Shown one piece after another: positions 53,095 to 54,453 of a DNA stretch of 54,453 nucleotides. The position numbers and the translations under genes are program-made. Below the pieces are notes generated by a model that did no database searches, was not told where the DNA came from, and worked only from the letters and a program-made list of their open reading frames with translations. Each line of letters opens with the position of its first letter. Position 1 is the stretch's first letter. Origin of the DNA: Planctomycetes bacterium TMED75 (GTDB taxonomy: Bacteria; Planctomycetota; Phycisphaerae; Phycisphaerales; SM1A02); the NCBI GenBank assembly GCA_002171655.1, contig NHEC01000047.1, forward strand, positions 1 to 54,453. The letters run 5' to 3'.

Positions 53095-53940
53095 TCAGGG
53101 GGCCAGCTTCCAGTCCTTGGAATCAGCGCGATCAGCCCAGAGCCGCATGTCATCCAGCTCCTCCGTGGTCAGGGCATCCACCGATCCATCGACTCTGGAA
53201 ATGACGGAGCGTCCATCCCAACGCCCGGAAATGTTGCCAAAGGAGGTGGAATCGTTGGGATCGTACTCAGACTCCCAGCGACGGGAGGAGAAGGCAGGAC
53301 TGGCAACCTTGAAGTACCCCTCAATCGTGCTTCCAGATCCGTTGGGCGAGGAATTACCACGGGCAGAGGCGAAAACGGTCATCAGTTGCGGATTGCGGAT
53401 CTGACTCATGGAGGAGCAGTAGAAATTACCCAGAAGGTTGGTCAGAGCAGGATTGAAGCAGCCGTCGATTTCATCTCCCCCCAGCCAAGTCGAATTGATT
53501 CCGAGCGAGGGAAACGTCGCAACGGTGTAGACGTAGCTGGGATAGTCATTGATTCGCAGTTCCTCAAGGAACTCGTTTTGTTCGTTCACATAGAGAACGT
53601 CGAAGTTGTAGCCAAGGTACGGCGCAAGTCGCCAGGGATATCGATTTCCGGCAACCCCAATCGTAGAAGACGAAATGAGCTCACCGTCAGGAGTCATCGC
53701 CTCCAGACCGGAACGGTAACCCGGAAGCAGGTCACCATTGTGATCAAGGGCATACGACGTCCAGGCGATGAGTGACTGCCGGGCAGCGTTTCGCTCGGTG
53801 ACCTCTCGCGCCTGCTTGCTCACCTTACCGCCGATGGTGATGACGAATCCCATCAGAATCAGCACGATGCCAATAACGACCAGCAGCTCCACCATGGTGA
53901 AACCGGATCGAACCTTTGAGCGCTGGCATGGAGAGTGCAT
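53095..53940 (-). CDS. Type II pseudopilin / prepilin-like protein
   Basis: 281 residues from the ATG at 53940 (a TTG at 53961 is also in frame). Class III signal: basic leader ending GFTMVELLVVIGIVLILMG, with prepilin peptidase cutting after Gly and Glu at +5. The helix continues to KQAREVTERNAARQSL. The C-terminal domain, with WRLAPYLGYN and the ending VDGSVDALTTEEL, resembles the DUF1559/H-X9-DG group that is massively expanded in Planctomycetes. Assembled in a type II secretion or pseudopilus system; no other pilus genes are beside it. Confidence 0.88.
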   Translation of the reverse strand: MHSPCQRSKVRSGFTMVELLVVIGIVLILMGFVITIGGKVSKQAREVTERNAARQSLIAWTSYALDHNGDLLPGYRSGLEAMTPDGELISSSTIGVAGNRYPWRLAPYLGYNFDVLYVNEQNEFLEELRINDYPSYVYTVATFPSLGINSTWLGGDEIDGCFNPALTNLLGNFYCSSMSQIRNPQLMTVFASARGNSSPNGSGSTIEGYFKVASPAFSSRRWESEYDPNDSTSFGNISGRWDGRSVISRVDGSVDALTTEELDDMRLWADRADSKDWKLAP

Positions 53941-54061
53941 GAATGACCGAACGTGAGGCAAATCAGGCCGTACTACCGCGGTACGAAAGCGAAGGACAGA
54001 GAAGGACCAGAAAGACAGGGTCCGTGGGACAGTCTATACGTCCAAAAGAGGGAAAGAGATC

Positions 54062-54090
54062 TTGATATTGAGACTCAGTCTCAATATGGT
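54062..54090 (+). promoter_or_regulatory. Promoter with a Fur-like palindromic operator between -35 and -10
   Basis: TTGATA (54062-54067) and TATGGT (54085-54090) lie 17 bases apart, a good sigma-70 promoter. A perfect palindrome of 11-base arms with a central C (54065-54087) fills the spacer and overlaps both boxes. Its core TGAGACT-C-AGTCTCA has the 7-1-7 layout of Fur-family boxes (TGATAAT-N-ATTATCA, with TGAGAA/TTCTCA variants known). A repressor bound there would block the promoter. It points toward the secreted protein gene starting at 54254; it could also affect the divergent prepilin gene. Confidence 0.6.
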
Positions 54091-54253
54091 AACAGATTCA
54101 AGCTTGCATTCGAAATAATGCAGCGAACACTTCAAAGGCCTATTTGAACTTGAAATGGTTTGAGGAACCTCGTCCATCTGACCGCCAAAGGGGCCCAGAC
54201 GAGCCCGAAAGCCACCCCGCGTCGCCTCTTCAATGTCCGCTAGGAGCCCCCAA

Positions 54254-54453
54254 ATGCCACGCCTTCAGTCAGGAATGATCCTCTCGACACTTTCAGTAGC
54301 CAGCACGCTGGTGGGGACGATGGTCCTTACCTCCCCTGCTCAGGGCGATGATCTGATCACGATCAGCAAGGACACCCCGTCACTCGATCGCTGGATGTAC
54401 CCCTTCAACCAGACCCCCGGCTTTCGTCCCGGTGGCTCGGTTTTTGGATACTG
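54254..54453 (+). CDS. Exported protein, N-terminal part (cut by window edge)
   Basis: Only 66 codons are in the window, without a stop. The ATG at 54254 opens a signal peptide (ILSTLSVASTLVGTMVLTSPAQG) with likely cleavage before DDLITISKD. The mature start (DTPSLDRWMYPFNQTPGFRPG) gives no family call; planctomycete proteins that begin with 'SxDRWxYPFNxTPG' style segments are exported and uncharacterised. About 160 nt of leader separate it from the palindromic promoter. Confidence 0.65.
   Translation, partial: MPRLQSGMILSTLSVASTLVGTMVLTSPAQGDDLITISKDTPSLDRWMYPFNQTPGFRPGGSVFGY

Overview
The window reads as chromosomal DNA of a Gram-negative-type planctomycete, most likely of the class Phycisphaerae (inference, not proven). 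Pointers are: a bifunctional LpxC-FabZ fusion; a BamA / OmpH / OmpH / LpxD / LpxC-FabZ run; a membrane protein with an N-terminal CxxC...CPEC zinc ribbon; a DUF1080 (3-keto-disaccharide hydrolase) protein; a GFTMVELL-type prepilin; and a secreted beta-helix protein ending in two dockerin-like GDLD/SGDGFVDGTDL repeats with LLAAWG/ILAYWG. Base composition is moderately high GC, genes are densely packed with many 4-bp ATGA/GTGA overlaps, and Shine-Dalgarno sequences are used unevenly. Several genes use GTG or TTG starts.

Layout. 1-3514 (-): AddB-like nuclease and the start of an AddA-like helicase (cut by the window edge). 3515-4092: gap with an orphan intrinsic terminator and a predicted small RNA on the + strand. 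4093-7498 (-): a three-gene, translationally coupled unit with a catalytically dead ketosynthase (KS-beta / chain-length-factor-like), an intact ketosynthase and a membrane-anchored protein. 7582-9120 (-): class II DAHP synthase preceded by tRNA-Leu(UAG). 9248-15352 (+): a DoxX-like protein, then a vWA / ExbB / ExbD / ExbD / helical-repeat operon. 15349-18478: UVR-motif protein (-), sigma-70 factor with a structured leader (+), GcvT (-). 18636-25209 (+): small membrane protein, then outer-membrane assembly and lipid A genes. 25368-26647 (+): two coupled genes of unknown function. 26664-32008: metallophosphoesterase, M24 peptidase, lipoprotein, glutamate decarboxylase, EttA-type ABC-F. 32039-38000: voltage-gated K+ channel, initiator tRNA, zinc-ribbon membrane protein, lipoprotein, PHB-depolymerase-like esterase, TlpA-like thioredoxin, CutC. 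38184-40914: a kinase-aminotransferase fusion followed by two decayed gene remnants. 40930-45440 (-): GNAT, DUF1080, GAPDH, SDR, aldose 1-epimerase. 45500-49014 (+): BtpA-like, class IV aminotransferase, CoaX, MnmE-like GTPase. 49021-54453: FabI, tRNA-Arg(UCG), secreted beta-helix protein, HD-GYP protein, prepilin, and a secreted protein cut by the window edge whose promoter carries a Fur-like palindrome.

Most of the window is housekeeping. The parts that stand out are the KS-alpha/KS-beta pair (a possible polyketide or unusual-lipid pathway), the vWA-containing ExbB/ExbD module, the APH-class III aminotransferase fusion beside a gene scar, the orphan-terminator small RNA, the structured sigma-factor leader, and the palindrome-in-promoter at the right end. 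No insertion sequence, phage, CRISPR array or restriction system was seen. All family calls come from reading motifs by eye; no database search was run.
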